Shown here in pieces: positions 25,254 to 35,000 of a stretch of DNA of 64,000 bases. The notes under the pieces are model-generated. The model ran no database searches, was not told the origin of the DNA, and worked only from the letters and a program-made list of their open reading frames with translations. The DNA is taken from the NCBI RefSeq assembly GCF_013374995.1, contig NZ_CP056030.1:1830501-1894500 (forward strand). Reading direction: 5' to 3'. Both the position numbers and the translations under genes were made by a program. Position 1 is the stretch's first letter; each line of letters begins with the position of its first letter. The stretch comes from Pseudomonas eucalypticola. Lineage in GTDB: Bacteria > Pseudomonadota > Gammaproteobacteria > Pseudomonadales > Pseudomonadaceae.

Positions 25254-28200
25254 TCAGTCAACTCCGTTTCGATGCCAAGCGCAGCGGCGTCGGCTTGCGC
25301 CTTCGCCACCTGATGTTGGGCCTGTTGCTGGTCAATCTCTTCCCACGTCATCTCGCATAGGCGGCTTTCATGGTTGAGCGGATCGCGTTCAGCAATCAAC
25401 AGCGAACGTGCCGATTCGCGAGCAAGGTTAAGGTTTTTATAGGGCGTGATCAGGTTGACGTGGATGCGCAGCTCCTTGAACACCTTCAACACTCTGCGGC
25501 TCACGGCCTCGGCCGTATTGGAAAAGGCCTCGTCGAGGAATACCGTGCAATAGACGGGCTGCTGGCAGCCGTCCGGCGTAAGGACGTAGGCCAGGCTAGC
25601 CGCCACGATAGTGCCAGCGAACGATTCCTTCTCGCCACCGGACTTGCCGCTGGACGAATCCAGAACATCGCGGATCGCCCCATTGGACTTGTCGATCTCT
25701 TCGGCAAAGAACGACAGTTGGTAGCGGGAGTCGAGCAACCGCAGGCTCTCCATGGTGCCCGACGTGGCGGGCTGGGTCGCTTTCTGCAACGTCGCGATCA
25801 ATTCTTGCAGTTGCTGGAAGCGGGCGTCGTGGTCATCACTGCCAGCGCGTGCCAGGACGCTGCTGAGTTGCTGATTGAACAACTTCACATGATCGAAAAT
25901 TTCGCTTCTGCTTCCCAGGCGCAGGTGGCTGCCCTGCCTGAACTCGGTACGTTCGAGCACGTTATTGATCGTGTCGATCCGGTCGCGAATATCTTCACGT
26001 TCAGCGTCGATGGCTTGTCGTATCTGCGCCAGCGATTGTGTGGCGTTACGATTGAGTCGTTCCCGAAAGCGTTCGACCAGCTCGGGCAGGCCTTCGTTTT
26101 CGAGGTGGCTGAGGTACTCCAGGTACTCGCCCAGGCCTTCGGTACCGCTGACCCAATCGTTGGAGATGAGTGGCCATTGGCTCTTGAAGGTGGCGACGAT
26201 GCTGCTCGCTTCATTCGACGCGGTCAGTTCGCTGGTGGTGGTCTTTTCCTTGGCCTTTTCGAGGGCAATGCGCTGCTCTCGCTCAAGGCGAGCGGCGTCA
26301 TCCAGGGACGCCATCGGCAGCGAGCCGATGCGTTGGGTGAGGACGTCACGGACATCATCGGTGATACCCGCCTGGAAGATACTCGACAGGTTCAGAAGTT
26401 GGCGTCCTGCGTCGCTGCACTGGCTCCTGAGGCCGCCTATTTCGTTGCCAGTCGACGTTTTCTCGACGTGAAGGGCGTCTCGTTCGTCCTTCGACGCCTG
26501 CCACCGCGCCTTGGCTTGCCCGAGGTCGCTCTGCGGGTCCTCCAGTACTTGCAGGTCGGCGGCCAGCGTTTCCATGCGCTGCTGGATGGACCATACGTCA
26601 ACGGAGGCCCATGGGGTGGCGGCGATCGTCTCCCAGCGGGCATTGGTTTCAGCCAAGGCATCCATGGCGGCACGTGCGCCGGCAACCTGCTGATTCAGCG
26701 TTCGCATTTGGGCCTGCAGTTCTGCTTCATCTGCTTCTAGTGCCTGCAGACGCGCGCGGTTGTTGAATCCCAGACACCAATTCCGGGGATTGTCGATGGC
26801 CTGCTGGTCTTTCTTCTCGAACCTTCCCTTGTCCAGATGGACCAGGCCCTGGATGGTCATGGAGAAAGGGGTGTCATCCAGCTGTTGCGTGTTATCCAGG
26901 CAGTGAAGGTCGAAGCGTGCCAGGTGGTGTTTCAGCCAGTCCCGATAGGGGTGGGCGCTCCATTCCAACTTGCGCAGGTAGCCATCGAGCTTGAACGGCG
27001 CGGCCGTCCCCGCCTGGCCCACCACCTGAACGCGGACATGCAGCCCGGTATGCCGGCTATTAAGCCAACGGGTCACGAGTCGAAAATGCTCGACGTCCAC
27101 CAACAGGGTGGTGCGAAGGCCGCCCAGGGCCCGCTCGATGGCGCCGCGCCAGGGAGCGTGTTCCGCACGCACGTCCAGCAACTCGCCCACGAAGGGCAGG
27201 CGGGTGGCCTCCAGCTGCAAGCTGCCGGCCAGTTCGTCGCGAAGCATCTGGTACACAGGGTCAATGTTGGAGTTGGGGCGTGCCTTGAGTTCGGCGATGT
27301 GTGTGGCAAGCGACCTGGCCTGTTCGCGCGCCGTGGCCAGCTGGCTGGCCGCGTCTGCAAATGTATTTTGGCTCGCTTCGCGTTGCGCCGGGTAGTCGCT
27401 GACGAAGGCGTGCGCCCTGGCCCGATGTTGTTGGAAGGCGTCTTCGCCCAAGGCATCAGCCTGGCCCAGCGCGCGCAAGGTTTCCTGGTAATGAACGGCG
27501 TTGCGCTGGGTGTCGCCAAAGCGCTGTCGGGCTTGCTGCACGTCCCGCCTCAGCCCTTCAAGCCGCTCACCGCCTTGGGATTGGTAGGCGTGATAAAGGA
27601 TCTCCACGCGCTCGTTGGCTTCCAGTAACCGGCTGTCCAGAGCGCCTTGATGCGCGGTCAGCAGCGCCAGTTTAGCCTCCAGGTCAGCAAGGCGAATACT
27701 CCACAAACGATGACATTGCTCTGCGAAATAGATGGGCAGCGCCACCAACTCCCTGGTCAAGGCGATCAAGTGCAGCCTGGCCTCGACCAGGGCGTTGCTG
27801 ATCTGCGGTAGGCGCGCGAGGGCATCGCGCTGCCTGCGGGCCTCGCTCAGTTCATGGTGGATGCCCACCAGGTCATCAAACTCCCGCACCGCCAGGGCCG
27901 CATGCTCCCTGACATTGCTGGGCTCCAGTACCAGATCGCGGATCAACCCGGTCAGGTCATCAATTTTCTTCAGCCCTAGCGCCCGCGAAAGCAGGGCAGG
28001 GGCGTTGCGGTTTTCCATGCGCAGCAATCGTGTGAAGGCTTCCTGGTATTCGGTAAACGTCGCGAACCACTCAAGCCCTTGCGCCTCGCCCACATGTTGC
28101 TTGAGTGTCCGAACATCGCCCTCGCCAAATTGATGCAGTATTTCTTCGAGCGTGACATTACGCTTGCCGATGATGAACAGGCGTTTCAGGCTGTCTGCCG

Positions 28201-28630
28201 CGTTCGTCGCCTGGGTGGTCCAGAACAGCGTGGCCAGGACTATCTCGCAGCCGTCATCACCCTTGTAGCAGGCCCGCAGCGCACTTGCGGTTGCGCCTGG
28301 ACGCTTGAGCAGCGAAGCGGTCTCATTGCCGTCGTGCAGCTTGCCGTAGTTGCCGCGAATGTATGACATGAGCGTGCGGTCGGTGCGATCGCCCTGGGCA
28401 GCGGCGATATTGAATGAGGCTTTGCTGGGGGGTAGCAGCAAAGCCATCAGGCCGTCGATCAAGGTGGATTTCCCGGCACCGTTGTCTCCGGTGATCAAGG
28501 TCCCGTGAGCGTTGATCAGCGCGGTGTGCAACCCATGGAACGAGCCCCAGTTGTAGACCGACAGCTCAGCCAGGCGAATCTGTCCGGTTCCAAACAGATC
28601 ACCGGGCTGCACAGTTTGCTGCTCATTCAT
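25250..28630 (-). CDS. jetC: Wadjet SMC-like ATPase JetC
   Basis: Motor subunit of the Wadjet complex, an SMC/MukB-like ATPase that extrudes DNA loops to sense plasmid size. The 1126-residue protein has Walker A GDNGAGKST (48-56), two long coiled-coil arms rich in Glu/Gln/Arg, a globular hinge region near 500-680, the ABC signature SGGEKE (about 997) and Walker B TVFLDEAF (Asp1033, Glu1034). ATG 28630 is chosen because AGGAG lies seven bases upstream; the jetB stop falls inside the first codons (8-base overlap). Confidence 0.95.
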   Translation of the reverse strand: MNEQQTVQPGDLFGTGQIRLAELSVYNWGSFHGLHTALINAHGTLITGDNGAGKSTLIDGLMALLLPPSKASFNIAAAQGDRTDRTLMSYIRGNYGKLHDGNETASLLKRPGATASALRACYKGDDGCEIVLATLFWTTQATNAADSLKRLFIIGKRNVTLEEILHQFGEGDVRTLKQHVGEAQGLEWFATFTEYQEAFTRLLRMENRNAPALLSRALGLKKIDDLTGLIRDLVLEPSNVREHAALAVREFDDLVGIHHELSEARRQRDALARLPQISNALVEARLHLIALTRELVALPIYFAEQCHRLWSIRLADLEAKLALLTAHQGALDSRLLEANERVEILYHAYQSQGGERLEGLRRDVQQARQRFGDTQRNAVHYQETLRALGQADALGEDAFQQHRARAHAFVSDYPAQREASQNTFADAASQLATAREQARSLATHIAELKARPNSNIDPVYQMLRDELAGSLQLEATRLPFVGELLDVRAEHAPWRGAIERALGGLRTTLLVDVEHFRLVTRWLNSRHTGLHVRVQVVGQAGTAAPFKLDGYLRKLEWSAHPYRDWLKHHLARFDLHCLDNTQQLDDTPFSMTIQGLVHLDKGRFEKKDQQAIDNPRNWCLGFNNRARLQALEADEAELQAQMRTLNQQVAGARAAMDALAETNARWETIAATPWASVDVWSIQQRMETLAADLQVLEDPQSDLGQAKARWQASKDERDALHVEKTSTGNEIGGLRSQCSDAGRQLLNLSSIFQAGITDDVRDVLTQRIGSLPMASLDDAARLEREQRIALEKAKEKTTTSELTASNEASSIVATFKSQWPLISNDWVSGTEGLGEYLEYLSHLENEGLPELVERFRERLNRNATQSLAQIRQAIDAEREDIRDRIDTINNVLERTEFRQGSHLRLGSRSEIFDHVKLFNQQLSSVLARAGSDDHDARFQQLQELIATLQKATQPATSGTMESLRLLDSRYQLSFFAEEIDKSNGAIRDVLDSSSGKSGGEKESFAGTIVAASLAYVLTPDGCQQPVYCTVFLDEAFSNTAEAVSRRVLKVFKELRIHVNLITPYKNLNLARESARSLLIAERDPLNHESRLCEMTWEEIDQQQAQHQVAKAQADAAALGIETELTE

Positions 28631-29366
28631 CGTTATTCTCCTTGGGAGGTGCTGCTTCATCGGGACCCGTCAGGCGCTGGTATTCCGCCAGCAGACGGTC
28701 CAGGAAGTCGGCATTCACCACGTAGCGAATAACCGGGGTCACTTCGAATCGGTCGAGGTCACCGCGCACATTGCTGATCAGGCGTTTGTCGAGTAGAAAT
28801 CTGGTCGCCCCACTCAACGTGCGGCGCTCGCCGCGCGTGCTTTGGGTCAAGGGTAGAAAGGGTGTCATCAAGGCCTCGATCTGCTCGGTGGCTATGATGA
28901 TGCGTTGCTCGCCGGCGGTTTCACGCTCCTGGTAGTACTTGCGCAGCACTAGCAGCAGCAAGGTGTCATATAGCGTCAGGGTTCGTTTGTTCACCATCGA
29001 ATACTGCTCATCGGTGTCCGTGTCGTCGATATCGTCGTCTTGCTGCAGGAGGATGGCGATGCCCGCCCGGCGATCCAGAATGAGGTGCAGGAACATGCTC
29101 GCCAGATGCTGGGTTATGGCAGGCTCATGCAGGCACAGTGCGTCAAAGGCCAGGCGTTTCTGGCTGGCCATGATCACACCCTGGCGCAACAGCAGAACCA
29201 TGGCCCGGCGAGCATCCAATGGCATCTCGCCGTCGGCCGGGCTCTGTGCGTCCTGCGCGGGGGCGCTCTCATACTCCGCTTCCGGGGTGGTTCGATCCTC
29301 CACCACGGCGGGTCTGAAGCGGTCAAACAATGACGAGCCTTGCGGGGGTTTTTCTTGTTGGCTCAT
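28623..29366 (-). CDS. jetB: Wadjet KITE-like subunit JetB
   Basis: MukE-like (KITE, DUF4194) winged-helix subunit that bridges JetA and JetC in the Wadjet complex. The 247-residue protein has an acidic, Pro-rich lead (SQQEKPPQGSSLFDRF) and then the helical core ARRAMVLLLRQGVIMASQKR, YDTLLLLVLRKYYQERE and TPFLPLTQSTRGERRTLSGATRFLLDKRLI. Its ATG (29366) overlaps the jetA stop by four bases and its stop overlaps jetC, which indicates tight co-translation. Confidence 0.9.
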   Translation of the reverse strand: MSQQEKPPQGSSLFDRFRPAVVEDRTTPEAEYESAPAQDAQSPADGEMPLDARRAMVLLLRQGVIMASQKRLAFDALCLHEPAITQHLASMFLHLILDRRAGIAILLQQDDDIDDTDTDEQYSMVNKRTLTLYDTLLLLVLRKYYQERETAGEQRIIIATEQIEALMTPFLPLTQSTRGERRTLSGATRFLLDKRLISNVRGDLDRFEVTPVIRYVVNADFLDRLLAEYQRLTGPDEAAPPKENNDE

Positions 29367-30817
29367 AAACCCAGGTCCTCCGGCTTGTCGGGAAAGTTGT
29401 CGGCAGCCATCAATAAGTAAGGCACTCGTACGTTGATCTGGTGGCCTGTCCGGTCGGTGACACCCACACTTTCGCAAGTATCAAGCTCCACGGCCTTGGT
29501 GGCCTTAGCGATTCGTACATAGGCAACCAGTTCTTCCAGGCCGCTGGTAAGCGGGCGGTGCGCAGCCACCTGGGCGACCGACAGGGGGCCGTGCAAGGCA
29601 AGCAGGGCCCGTAGCGCCTCCGCCAGTTCCAGCACCTTCACGCTGTCGAGATGCTCAAGCATGCTCTGGCTTGCTGCGGTAGCGTTGGCGGTGGCGGCCA
29701 CATTGCGGGTGTCCAAGCGCTCCTCCGGCAGGCGGAGGTGGAGGCTGGAGGGGGAGCGCACTTTGAAACTGCCGGTGGGGATATGGAGGTGTACAGGCTG
29801 GCGGAAATTGACGTCCAGTTCTTTGAGCCTCACCGCCAGCCGCTCAAGCTGGCGCAAAGTGCGTTCCACGACGCGGCGCTCCTGCTGCGTGCCACTTTCA
29901 ATGAAGGCCCGCAGGCTTTCCTCGGTACGGCGGCGCACCAGAAATATCCGCTCGCTCTCCTTGCTCAGTTCCCGGACCAGATGACCGAGGTAGCGGGCTT
30001 CGTCTCGGTCCAGATGGTGAACCGCGGGGCGCGCCAGAATCGAGCGGATCTGCTCGCGAAATTCGATGATACGATTCTGGTCGCACAACAGCCGATAGAA
30101 GCCATCGAACGCCCGTCCCGCATCTGTCTGCAACAGTTGATCTTCGTGCTTGAGCAATGCCTCCACAACTTCGCCGCGGCCTGACTCGGATTCGATCATG
30201 CGCACGCGCAGGGTTTGGTCGAGTTGGCGGATCTCGTCCTCGAGGCGCCGGAAATCACCGGTCAGCACGGCGGCCAGATGGTACAGGCCACGAATGCGCT
30301 CGCGTTGCTCCACGTCGTTGAGTTGCGTCAGCTCGCCCCGACGCAGTTGTTCTATTTGAAGGTCCAGATCGTGGCGGCGTGCTTCCAGCAGGGTGATGCG
30401 CTCTTTGGGGTCAGGGCTCAGCGCCGTGGCCAGGTCGCGCACGGCATCCTGCACGATACGCAAGTGCGATGCGGTGGCGCTGCTGTCGCGGTGTTCGAGA
30501 CTTTGCGCAAAGCGCATGGCCAATTCGAAGGCGTCAGTGCGGGTCAGTTGATCATCGTGTTCGCGCAGCCATCCGGCATGAATCCAGTTGCGCAGATGTA
30601 CCCCGGCGTTGTCCTGCAGGCCATACTGCTCCTGCCACATGGGCAGCTCTGTTTCCAGCGCCACCCGAGCCTTGCCGAACGGCACTTCCCTTTCTTCGTG
30701 GAACAGATCATTGATGAACGCCAGGACGATGGGCGCGTTGTCCGCGTGCAGCAGTCGCCAAGCGGCGTGCTCGGAAAACAGTCGTCGATACCGGGCTTGC
30801 TGCTCGTGCACGGACAT
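29363..30817 (-). CDS. jetA: Wadjet kleisin subunit JetA
   Basis: MukF-like kleisin (DUF3375) that closes the JetC ATPase ring. The 484-residue protein starts with a winged-helix segment (YRRLFSEHAAWRLLHADNAPIVLAFINDLF, HLRNWIHAGWLREHD), continues through a long charged helical region (150-350) and ends in a second small domain (VLELAEALRALLALHGPLSVAQVAAHRP). AGGGA stands six bases before the ATG. First gene of jetABCD; the 155-base upstream gap holds its promoter and the end of argC. Confidence 0.92.
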   Translation of the reverse strand: MSVHEQQARYRRLFSEHAAWRLLHADNAPIVLAFINDLFHEEREVPFGKARVALETELPMWQEQYGLQDNAGVHLRNWIHAGWLREHDDQLTRTDAFELAMRFAQSLEHRDSSATASHLRIVQDAVRDLATALSPDPKERITLLEARRHDLDLQIEQLRRGELTQLNDVEQRERIRGLYHLAAVLTGDFRRLEDEIRQLDQTLRVRMIESESGRGEVVEALLKHEDQLLQTDAGRAFDGFYRLLCDQNRIIEFREQIRSILARPAVHHLDRDEARYLGHLVRELSKESERIFLVRRRTEESLRAFIESGTQQERRVVERTLRQLERLAVRLKELDVNFRQPVHLHIPTGSFKVRSPSSLHLRLPEERLDTRNVAATANATAASQSMLEHLDSVKVLELAEALRALLALHGPLSVAQVAAHRPLTSGLEELVAYVRIAKATKAVELDTCESVGVTDRTGHQINVRVPYLLMAADNFPDKPEDLGL

Positions 30818-30942
30818 GGTCGTTCCCTATCGTGATTGTCGGGGCAGAAAGTGCGCCACAACCGTAACTATGGACCAGCCTTTGGGCTAACGATGTAGGA
30901 GAACGATTAAGAGGTAGGGAGAAAATTCCGATAGGTGTTAAA

Positions 30943-30961
30943 GCGGCGTTCCTCACGCCGC
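30943..30961 (-). terminator. Hairpin downstream of argC, possible weak terminator
   Basis: Arms GCGGCG and CGCCGC with a seven-base loop lie just after the argC stop; on the minus strand CTTTAA follows, a poor T-run. It separates argC from the jet promoter region. Confidence 0.35.
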
Positions 30962-30973
30962 CGGGTGGAGCCG

Positions 30974-31900
30974 TTACGGGCGCTGAGCGATCATCAGGTT
31001 GAGGTTCTGCACCGCCGCCCCCGCCGCACCCTTGCCCAGGTTGTCGAACACCGCCGCCAGCAGCACCTGCTGCCCATGCTCGAACACCATCAGGCGCAGA
31101 TCGTCGGTGTCGTTCATCACCTGCGGGTCCAGCAGCGTCAGCGCTTTGCTCTGCGCCATCGGCATCACCTGTACGTGACGCTGGCCGGCATAGTGGTCGG
31201 CCAGGCAGGCGTGCAGACGCTCTGCGCTGGCATCGCTGCCCAGCAGGTGCAGTTGCAACGGGATGGTCAGCACGATGCCCTGGCGGAAGGCGCCATAGGC
31301 GGGCACGAACAGCGGGCGGTGGGCCAGCCCGCTGTGCTGGGCGATCTCCGGCACATGCTTGTGGGTCAGCCCCAGGCCGTAGACCTGAAACGCGGGCGCC
31401 TGGGCGGCGTTCTCGCCTTCGTACTGATCAACCCCGGCGCGGCCTTTGCCTGAATAGCCCGAGACTGCGTTGACGCTGACGGGATAGTCCGCGGGCACCA
31501 GCCCTGCCTGCAGCAGCGGCCGCAGCAGGCCGATGGCGCCGGTGGGGTAGCAGCCGGGGTTGCTGACGCGCGTGGCCGTGGCAATGCGTTCGGCTTGTTG
31601 CGTGTCCATTTCCGCGAAGCCGTAGGTCCAGTTCGCGTGAGTGCGGTGCGCGGAGCTGGCGTCGATCACTCGTACGTTCGGGTTGCGGATGCTGGCCACC
31701 GCTTCCCGCGCGGCGTCATCAGGCAGGCACAAAATGGCGGTGTCGCAGGCATTGATCGCCTCGGCGCGGTGCTGCGGGTCCTTGCGGTAGCGCGGGTCCA
31801 GGCGCAGCAGTTGCAGGTCGGCGCGGTGCCGCAGGCGCTGGTGGATCTGCAGGCCGGTGGTGCCTTGGTCGCCGTCGATGAAAACCAGAGGAGTGCTCAT
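30974..31900 (-). CDS. argC: N-acetyl-gamma-glutamyl-phosphate reductase, type 2
   Basis: NADPH-dependent reductase of arginine biosynthesis. The 308-residue protein is the shorter type 2 form: [18 protein letters not shown] (nucleotide binding), [26 protein letters not shown], the catalytic Cys117 in [31 protein letters not shown] and the ending [26 protein letters not shown] 31900 is preferred over starts further upstream because AGAGGAG-like sequence and the conserved N-terminus begin here. Pseudomonads often carry a second, type 1 argC elsewhere. It is divergent from a LysR gene. Confidence 0.94.
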   Translation of the reverse strand: MSTPLVFIDGDQGTTGLQIHQRLRHRADLQLLRLDPRYRKDPQHRAEAINACDTAILCLPDDAAREAVASIRNPNVRVIDASSAHRTHANWTYGFAEMDTQQAERIATATRVSNPGCYPTGAIGLLRPLLQAGLVPADYPVSVNAVSGYSGKGRAGVDQYEGENAAQAPAFQVYGLGLTHKHVPEIAQHSGLAHRPLFVPAYGAFRQGIVLTIPLQLHLLGSDASAERLHACLADHYAGQRHVQVMPMAQSKALTLLDPQVMNDTDDLRLMVFEHGQQVLLAAVFDNLGKGAAGAAVQNLNLMIAQRP

Positions 31901-31981
31901 GTGCAGGGGCTCGCGAAAGTGGATGCGGCTATCTTCACGGAGGGCGTAGCATAGGGAAAGTTGAATTTGGCAAAGGCCTTG

Positions 31982-31996
31982 TTCAGTTTTCCTGAA
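31982..31996. promoter_or_regulatory. LysR-type box upstream of the regulator gene
   Basis: TTCAG-N5-CTGAA contains the T-N11-A core of LysR-type sites and lies 12 bases before the LysR start, in the region shared with argC. Position over the ribosome-binding site fits self-repression. Confidence 0.45.
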
Positions 31997-32007
31997 GGTA
32001 TTCATCA

Positions 32008-32892
32008 ATGCGTGAAATCAGCCTGGACCGCCTGCGCACCCTGGTGGCCATTGCCGACCTGGGTTCGTTCGCCGAAGCCGCACGGGCGTTGAACCTTGCC
32101 CCGCCCACCGTGAGCCTGCACATCGCTGACCTTGAGGCGCGCGTGGGCGGCGCGTTGCTGTCCCGTTCCCGGGGCCGGATCACGCCCACGGCCGTTGGCG
32201 AAACCCTGGTCGAGCGTGCGCGGCGCCTGCTGGTGGACGCCCAGCAGGCGCTCGATGACGTGCAGCGCCAGGTGCAAGGGCTGGCCGGGCGGGTGCGGGT
32301 GGGGGCATCGACAGGGGTCATCGCCCAGTTGTTGCCCCAGGCCCTGGAAAGGCTCGGCCAGCGGCACCCCGGCATCGATGTGCAGGTGGCCGTGCTGACC
32401 TCGCAGGAAACACTGCTGCAACTGGCGGCGGGTACGCTGGACATCGGCCTGATCGCGTTGCCTCAGTTGCCGGTCAAGGGATTGGATATCCACCCTTGGC
32501 GGCGCGATCCGGTGATGGCCTTCCTGCCGGCGCGCTGGGAGCCACCGGCGGTAGTCACCCCGGCATGGCTGGCGGACCAGCCGCTGATCTTGAATGACAG
32601 CAGTACGCGGCTGTCGCGCCTGACCGCCGAGTGGTTCGCCAGTGACGGCCAGCAGCCGACGCCGCGTATCCAACTCAACTACAACGATGCCATCAAGAGC
32701 CTGGTGGCCGCTGGCTACGGCGCGACGCTGCTACCCCACGAGGCGTCCACGCCCCTGCCGGATGCGCGTATCAGCATGCATGCGCTGGCACCGCCGCTGT
32801 GGCGACAGTTGGGTATCGTGCACAGGGCAGGGGACAGCGCGCGGGCAACCGCTCATGTACTGGATGTGCTGTGGGAACAGGGGGTGGAGTAG
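32008..32892 (+). CDS. LysR family transcriptional regulator
   Basis: A 294-residue LTTR with an N-terminal helix-turn-helix ([42 protein letters not shown]) and a substrate-binding domain ([49 protein letters not shown]). It is divergent from argC, so argC is a possible target, though no ArgC-linked LTTR is known to me and the effector is unknown. AAGG is nine bases before the ATG, inside the LTTR-like dyad. Confidence 0.9.
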   Translation: MREISLDRLRTLVAIADLGSFAEAARALNLAPPTVSLHIADLEARVGGALLSRSRGRITPTAVGETLVERARRLLVDAQQALDDVQRQVQGLAGRVRVGASTGVIAQLLPQALERLGQRHPGIDVQVAVLTSQETLLQLAAGTLDIGLIALPQLPVKGLDIHPWRRDPVMAFLPARWEPPAVVTPAWLADQPLILNDSSTRLSRLTAEWFASDGQQPTPRIQLNYNDAIKSLVAAGYGATLLPHEASTPLPDARISMHALAPPLWRQLGIVHRAGDSARATAHVLDVLWEQGVE

Positions 32893-32901
32893 GGCGCGGG
32901 T

Positions 32902-33126
32902 TCAGGCGACCTTGGCGATGTTCTGCGCCACGCCACGCAAGTCGGTGACCGAAGCGGCCAGGCCGGTGATGTGGTTTTCCAGGAAGGCGATGTCGGCGGT
33001 GTTGTCAGCGTAGGTGGAGCGCCGCAGGAACAGGGCGTGGCCTTCCAGCATCCTCGACAAGGCTTCCAGATGAGCGGCGGTGTGTTCGAGGTCGTGTTGA
33101 ATGGTGCCGAGGCGCTCGATGTGCAT
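32902..33126 (-). CDS. Small helical hypothetical protein (74 aa)
   Basis: A short soluble protein, probably two or three amphipathic helices: LGTIQHDLEHTAAHLEALSRMLEGHALFL then DIAFLENHITGLAASVTDLRGVAQNIAKV, with heptad-like Leu/Ile spacing that suggests a helical hairpin or coiled coil. There is no signal peptide and the ribosome site is weak. It sits ten bases from the convergent LysR stop. Function is unknown. Confidence 0.6.
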   Translation of the reverse strand: MHIERLGTIQHDLEHTAAHLEALSRMLEGHALFLRRSTYADNTADIAFLENHITGLAASVTDLRGVAQNIAKVA

Positions 33127-33335
33127 GGCGAAGGTCCCGCGAAACTGACGATGGAGAGTGAAAGGGCGTGGCGAACAGTGTTCACTGGCCTGATGCTTTT
33201 TTTATCGGCACGTTGGCCGACTTCTCCAGTGTTTTCGGGTATCGGAAGCTTTACAGCAGTGTGAGTGACTTGATACGGATGGTGGCGTAAAGCCACGTGC
33301 GGGAGCAGGCCGGCCAGCCCCCGCGCTTGTGCAGC

Positions 33336-35000
33336 CTACATGTTCGGGTAAGTCGGCCCACCCGAACCTTCCGGCGCCACCCAGGTGATGTTCTGCGAAG
33401 GGTCCTTGATGTCGCAGGTCTTGCAGTGCACGCAGTTCTGGGCGTTGATCTGGAAGCGCTTCTCGCCGTCCTCCTTGGTGATCACCTCGTACACGCCCGC
33501 CGGGCAGTAGCGTTGCGCCGGTTCATCGTAGAGCGGCAGGTTGGTGCCGATCGGGATGCTCGGGTCAGTGAGCTTCAGGTGGCACGGCTGCTCTTCTTCA
33601 TGGTTGGTGCTGGAAAGGAACACCGAGCTCAACTTGTCGAAGCTCAGCTTGCCGTCCGGTTTGGGGTAGTCGATCTTCTTCGAGTCCTTGGCCAGCTTCA
33701 GGCAGGCGTAGTCCGGCTTGGTGTCGTGCAGGGTGAAGGGCAGCTTGCCGCCGAAGAGGTTCTGGTCCAGCCAGTTGAAGCCGGCGCCCAGTATGGGGCC
33801 GAACTTGTGCATGGCCGGGCCGAAGTTGCGGCTGGCGAACAGCTCTTCATGCAGCCAGCTGGCCTTGAACGCGTCGACATAGCCAGTGACCAGGTCACCG
33901 CCCTGGGCGCCGGCGAACAGTTTGTCGGCCACCGCTTCGGCCGCCAGCATGCCGGACTTCATGGCGGTGTGGCTACCCTTGATCTTGGCCACGTTCATGG
34001 TGCCCAAGTCGCAACCGATCAGCGCACCACCGTTGAAGACCATTTTGGGCAGCGAGTTGAGGCCGCCCTTGGCCAGGGCGCGGGCGCCGTAGCTGATGCG
34101 CTTGCCGCCTTCCAGATACTGCTTGAGCACCGGGTGATGTTTGAGGCGCTGGAATTCGTCGAACGGCGACAGATAGGTATTACTGTAGGACAGGTCGACA
34201 ATCAGACCCACCACGACCTGGTTGTTTTCCAAGTGGTAGAGGAAAGAGCCCCCCGTGTTCTCGGTGCTCATGATGTCCAGCGGCCAGCCAGCGGTATGCA
34301 CCACCAGGCCTGGCTTGTGCTTGGCCGGATCGATTTCCCAGATTTCCTTCAGGCCGATGCCGTAGTGCTGTACGTCGGCGTCGCTGTCCAGATTGAAGCG
34401 CTTGATCAATTGCTTGCCGATGTGCCCACGGCAGCCTTCGGCGAAAAGGGTGTATTTGGCACGCAGTTCCATGCCCGGGGTGTACATGCCGTCTTTAGGG
34501 TGGCCTTCACGGTCCACGCCCATGTCGCCGGTGACGATGCCGCGCACTGCGCCTTCTTCGTCGATCAACGCTTCCTGGGCCGCGAAGCCTGGGTAGATTT
34601 CCACCCCCAGGCTCTCGGCCTGCTGCGCCAGCCACCGGCACAGGTTGCCCAGCGAGATAATGTAGTTGCCCTCGTTGTGCATGGTCTTGGGCACGAACAG
34701 GTCAGGCACCTTGGTAGCGCTGTCGGCACTGCGCAGCACATAGATATCGTCGCCGGTGACCGGGGTGTTCAGCGGCGCGCCGAGTGCCTTCCAGTCAGGG
34801 AACAGTTCATTCAGCGCACGAGGTTCGAACACCGCGCCGGAGAGAATGTGGGCGCCTACTTCGGAGCCTTTTTCCACCACGCAGACGCTGATCTCCTGGC
34901 CAGCTTCAGCAGCTTTCTGCTTCAGGCGGCAGGCGGCGGACAGGCCAGCCGGGCCAGCGCCGACAATGACCACGTCGAATTCCATGTATTCGCGTTCCAC
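33336..35000 (-). CDS. etfD: Electron transfer flavoprotein-ubiquinone oxidoreductase
   Basis: Membrane-associated iron-sulfur flavoprotein that passes electrons from ETF, reduced by acyl-CoA dehydrogenases, to ubiquinone. The 554-residue protein has the FAD motif DVVIVGAGPAGLSAACRL, the ubiquinone-binding region GTMNVAKIKGSHTAMKSGMLAAEA, and a C-terminal 4Fe-4S domain with YCPAGVYE and NCVHCKTCDIKDPSQNITW. GTG 35000 is chosen because AGGAG lies seven bases before it; ATG at 34985 is the other option. It is divergent from etfBA across a 531-base region with a PsrA-type site. Confidence 0.97.
   Translation of the reverse strand: MEREYMEFDVVIVGAGPAGLSAACRLKQKAAEAGQEISVCVVEKGSEVGAHILSGAVFEPRALNELFPDWKALGAPLNTPVTGDDIYVLRSADSATKVPDLFVPKTMHNEGNYIISLGNLCRWLAQQAESLGVEIYPGFAAQEALIDEEGAVRGIVTGDMGVDREGHPKDGMYTPGMELRAKYTLFAEGCRGHIGKQLIKRFNLDSDADVQHYGIGLKEIWEIDPAKHKPGLVVHTAGWPLDIMSTENTGGSFLYHLENNQVVVGLIVDLSYSNTYLSPFDEFQRLKHHPVLKQYLEGGKRISYGARALAKGGLNSLPKMVFNGGALIGCDLGTMNVAKIKGSHTAMKSGMLAAEAVADKLFAGAQGGDLVTGYVDAFKASWLHEELFASRNFGPAMHKFGPILGAGFNWLDQNLFGGKLPFTLHDTKPDYACLKLAKDSKKIDYPKPDGKLSFDKLSSVFLSSTNHEEEQPCHLKLTDPSIPIGTNLPLYDEPAQRYCPAGVYEVITKEDGEKRFQINAQNCVHCKTCDIKDPSQNITWVAPEGSGGPTYPNM

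Noticed and set aside
25370..26740. Long open frame antisense to jetC
   Set aside because: Opposite a clear SMC ATPase; no start signal and no family resemblance.
23250..30973. Integrative element borders (att repeats, integrase, tRNA) around HicAB-Wadjet
   Set aside because: No integrase, no tRNA and no direct repeat at the edges could be seen, so only a gene-content island is described.
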